A model generated the notes under the pieces. That model made no database searches. It saw only the letters and a program-made list of their open reading frames with translations, and was not told the origin of the DNA. A stretch of DNA of 7,591 nucleotides from assembly GCA_029821215.1 (NCBI GenBank), contig JALGTV010000205.1, forward strand, positions 1 through 7,591. The letters run 5' to 3'. Made by a program: the position numbers and the translations under genes. Origin of the DNA: Candidatus Zipacnadia bacterium. Lineage in GTDB: Bacteria > Armatimonadota > Zipacnadia > Zipacnadales > Zipacnadaceae. Shown piece after piece: positions 5,851 to 7,591 of the stretch (the first letter of the stretch is position 1; the number at the start of each line of letters is the position of its first letter).

Positions 5851-6405
5851 TCACCACCGGGCCAGATCAGATGCCGTTAGCCCGCTTAATTCATGAAGGG
5901 GTTGGAGATAGGGTGGGACGGGGTTGTTGGGCGCTGTTGGGGTCGGTAATGAGCAGGGGAGAGCCAGATGGGCTGGTAGTAGGCGATCAACACGGTTGGG
6001 GGGTGAAATGCGGGGCAAAATCGCCCTTCGGGGGGGGCAGTGAGGCCTGGGCAGGGCTTTGGGGTCTGATGTGTCACAAGGCGGTCGGTTAGCCAGGTGC
6101 CGCGCCGAGGCGGTCCCAAAGCAGCGGCCACAGGTGCTGCAGCGGGCCGCCACAAACAAAGTGCCCTTCGGCGTGCTCAGGGCCATGAGCTTGTTGAACG
6201 GTAGCCCCACTCGCCGGCCGGTCTCTTTGACCAGTACTCCCAGATTGAGCAGCTTTCGCTGGATGGTTGCGACTTGCGCGCTGGCCAGCTCGGTATCAGA
6301 TAGGTGACGCGTGGTTTTCGCAGAACCGATATACCTCGGGCCGGGTAAAGCCGCTGTCGGCTCGCAGCAGGAGGTTGACCTCTGGCCAGGGTGCATATCG
6401 GACAT
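5851..6405 (-). CDS. Unidentified frame with CxxCxxC, possible continuation of the ThiF gene
   Basis: The N-terminal third overlaps the ThiF-like gene in another frame. The convincing part is about 6306-6094: HLSDTELASAQVATIQRKLL, then a helix-like stretch and CSTCGRC, giving Cys89, Cys92 and Cys95 in this frame (codons at 6141, 6132 and 6123). That resembles a zinc or iron-sulphur site. Past about 6090 the translation becomes proline-rich and doubtful, and an 8-G run (6030-6037, plus strand) could shift the frame. The frame closes at 5853-5851, only five bases before the M20 start, as expected in an operon. It may be the C-terminal domain of the ThiF protein after a frameshift near 6300-6390, or a separate gene. 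I do not recognise the family. Confidence 0.35.
   Translation of the reverse strand: MSDMHPGQRSTSCCEPTAALPGPRYIGSAKTTRHLSDTELASAQVATIQRKLLNLGVLVKETGRRVGLPFNKLMALSTPKGTLFVAARCSTCGRCFGTASARHLANRPPCDTSDPKALPRPHCPPRRAILPRISPPNRVDRLLPAHLALPCSLPTPTAPNNPVPPYLQPLHELSGLTASDLARW
5911..5931 (+). other. G-quadruplex-type motif
   Basis: Four G-runs, GGG-T-GGG-AC-GGGG-TTGTT-GGG, have loops of 1, 2 and 5 bases and meet the usual G4 pattern. A further GGGG (5898-5901) lies just before. The motif is on the plus strand, about 65 bases upstream of the M20 start in that gene's direction. Function is unknown; it may only reflect C-rich sequence on the other strand. Confidence 0.4.
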
Positions 6406-7062
6406 TGTTGCTGTGGCCGGGCGCGGGGTAGTTGTTCTACCAAGCCATCATCATGGAGAAACAGCCGCTGAGGCTTATTTTCCCCTTCGGCCAGCCACCG
6501 GCGCAGTAGCCCGATGCCGGTGCTGGCTACCCGGGAGAGCAGGTCCGGGACGGTACCCAGAGTATCGTCACGCCGCTGGCCGGTCTGTCTGGCCTCAAGC
6601 TGGACGGCAGCATCTCCGACCAAGTCTCGCTCTACCTTCAGCCAGCGCAGGTCCCGCACACACAGCAGGCACCCCTGCCCCGGAGGCACAAATACAACCT
6701 GGCCCCCACGCACCGGCCTTCCATCTTGTTCGTGCACTCCTATGCCTACGTCAAGATGAGCCAAGCCCAGAGCGGCTGCATAACAGGCACCGACAAACCG
6801 GACTGCCTCGCTGTCGGCAGCGGTTATGATTACTGTGGGCTGATCCATCAATACTTCCACCACCGGCCGTTGGGCCCCTGCCCAGGCTACTTCCTGCACA
6901 GAGATACCAGCAGACCGTTCCGGCAGAATCCGGCCCACCGCGGCCACTTTCTGTTCCTGGGGCCGTACCTGCGTTCCCAGCAAGCCGGTGCGGTTGCGGG
7001 GCTCTACTACGTCGTTGTCCACGAGCACCAGGTGGGTTGCGCCTGTGGAACTCAATATCCTA

Positions 7063-7072
7063 TCTACTCTAC
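7063..7072. repeat. 5-bp tandem duplication that breaks the ThiF frame
   Basis: TCTAC TCTAC on the plus strand (GTAGA GTAGA on the coding strand) sits just after the Rossmann glycine loop. One copy would restore an uninterrupted E1-like protein. Replication slippage is the simplest cause; an assembly error is the alternative. Confidence 0.7.
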
Positions 7073-7123
7073 TTCGGTCCCCGCCCGTCCTGCTCCCACA
7101 ACCACGAACCTGGCGGTACGAAA

Positions 7124-7183
7124 CCGCTGGAAAGCTTCGCTTACGCCTCCGCGAATGGGTTCCCAAACTGCCTCCGCCAGCGG
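7124..7183. repeat. Nested inverted repeat at the MgtE/ThiF junction
   Basis: Outer arms CCGCTGG (7124-7130) and CCAGCGG (7177-7183) enclose two small hairpins, TTCGC/GCGAA (7136-7140 and 7151-7155) and TGGG-TT-CCCA (7157-7166). The word GCCTCCGC occurs twice (7145-7152 and 7170-7177). The layout, one outer stem with two inner hairpins, recalls the palindrome at 2599-2663, though the sequences differ. Here it lies inside an open frame. Confidence 0.4.
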
Positions 7184-7219
7184 AGCAGGATGGGGATAGC
7201 CCAGACCGACGGCCCTCAT

Positions 7220-7390
7220 TAGCAAGAGGGTAACCCCGAAGTAGATAAGGAGAGCGAAGCTGTCGTTAAGGGTGGTCACCAGGGGGCCAGAGGCTACTGC
7301 CGGGTCAATGTTTAGCCGGTTGAAGACTAAGGGCATAACCGTCCCCACCATCGCTGCCCAGATAATAGCACTTTGTATGGTGATGTTGCC
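7220..7390 (-). pseudogene. C-terminal remnant of an MgtE magnesium transporter
   Basis: MgtE proteins are inner-membrane Mg2+ channels. This fragment keeps the last part of the membrane domain: a hydrophobic helix (SAIIWAAMVGTVMPLVF), then the characteristic NIDPAVASGPLVTTLND, then a final helix FALLIYFGVTLLL. The cytoplasmic N, CBS and first membrane helices are missing. No MgtE stop codon is found where the protein should end; the frame runs straight on into the ThiF-like protein, either a fusion or a lost stop. To the right the similarity fades near 7390-7411, where transposase sequence on the opposite strand begins. The right boundary is approximate. Confidence 0.7.
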
Positions 7391-7591
7391 AAGGGACGGC
7401 TTCCTATCAAAGAATATAATCCGGATCAGCAGTTCCTTCTACCACCTGCTCTGAATGATTGGCTGGAAGCGGGGCACTTGGCCTACTTCATCCGCGATGT
7501 GGTCGGCGAGCTGGCTCTTTCTGATATCTACGCCGACTACGAGTCCGACGGCGGCGGGCAGCCGGCCTACGATCCGCAAATGATGGTCAGT
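7373..7591 (+). mobile_element. N-terminal part of an IS1182-type transposase, cut by the window edge
   Basis: The plus strand encodes YNPDQQFLLPPALNDW, then HLAYFIRDVVGELALSDIY and AYDPQMMV, closely resembling the N-terminal domain of IS1182-family DDE transposases. There NPDQ..LLPPSL..WLPEDHL is followed by a helix and a YHPRMM-type motif. Clear similarity begins near 7412. No ATG or GTG is in frame; the only upstream candidate is TTG at 7373-7375, within sequence that also reads as MgtE on the other strand. The 5' end may therefore be lost or altered. The catalytic region and right end lie beyond the window, and I see no terminal inverted repeat. Confidence 0.75.

Larger units (their letters stand above)
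6177..7219 (-). pseudogene. ThiF/MoeB/HesA-type E1-like adenylyltransferase, frameshifted
   Basis: E1-like proteins adenylate the C-terminus of a ubiquitin-like or sulphur-carrier protein such as ThiS or MoaD. With one frameshift removed, the parts fall in family order. The Rossmann glycine loop is VVVGAGRAGTEV (reconstructed residues 39-50). Next is LVLVDNDVVEPRNR, carrying the nucleotide-binding Asp and the Asn-Arg pair. A lysine follows in QEQKVAAV, then TAADSEAVR, the counterpart of the usual ATDN block. Two CxxC pairs, CLLC (codons from 6671) and CPIC (codons from 6404), would bind structural zinc. The frame breaks at 7063-7072, where TCTAC occurs twice in tandem; deleting one copy joins GTEV directly to DRILSS. 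After CPIC the frame runs into unlikely sequence and closes at 6179-6177, so a second shift is probable. The ATG at 7219 is inferred; the frame is open further upstream into MgtE sequence. No carrier protein or JAB protease gene is seen. Confidence 0.75.

Noticed and set aside
5871..6092. Plus-strand frame rich in Gly and Trp
   Set aside because: It overlaps the G-runs, has no domain or ribosome site, and opposes the local gene direction.
6177..7219. ThiF-like gene as part of an antiphage ubiquitin-like conjugation system (Bil/CBASS type)
   Set aside because: No ubiquitin-like, E2, JAB or cyclase gene is adjacent, and the gene itself is frameshifted.

Overview
The window looks like bacterial DNA, moderately GC-rich, probably from an uncultured lineage. 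Tight gene spacing, Shine-Dalgarno sites, a lipoprotein signal and an insertion-sequence transposase all fit a bacterium. Nested palindromic repeats and a TTCGACAAGCTCA-type intergenic motif remind me of Chloroflexota-type metagenome assemblies. That is memory only, so the taxonomy is a weak guess.

Left half (36-4218, plus strand): three intact genes of sugar-phosphate metabolism. A GHMP-family kinase related to galactokinases is followed 15 bases later by an alpha-D-phosphohexomutase paralogue (A). After a 316-base gap full of palindromes comes a second phosphohexomutase (B). The kinase should make a sugar 1-phosphate, and a phosphohexomutase interconverts sugar 1- and 6-phosphates, so the set could form a salvage or cell-wall precursor route. 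Paralogue B has every expected catalytic motif. Paralogue A keeps its full reading frame and metal-binding loop, but has Gly where the phosphorylated serine should be. This is the most interesting signal in the window.

Middle (4219-4890, minus strand): an AT-richer two-gene unit encoding a lipoprotein with a transmembrane segment and a 66-residue protein with two membrane helices. The two genes overlap by 10 bases. The lipoprotein's signal peptide and Shine-Dalgarno site indicate that its start is an ACG codon, or a damaged ATG.

Right half (4896-7591): decaying genes. Reading leftward on the minus strand there is the C-terminal end of an MgtE magnesium transporter, a ThiF/MoeB-type E1-like adenylyltransferase broken by a 5-bp tandem duplication, an unidentified frame with a CxxCxxC motif, and an M20 peptidase (ArgE/DapE family) with an in-frame TAG, a frameshift plus internal deletion, and a lost C-terminus. 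At the right edge the plus strand enters the N-terminal part of an IS1182-type transposase that abuts the MgtE remnant. The damage could be real genome decay beside a mobile element or partly assembly error. I see no convincing new multi-gene system here; the phosphohexomutase pair, the palindrome cluster and the ACG-start lipoprotein are the points to follow up.
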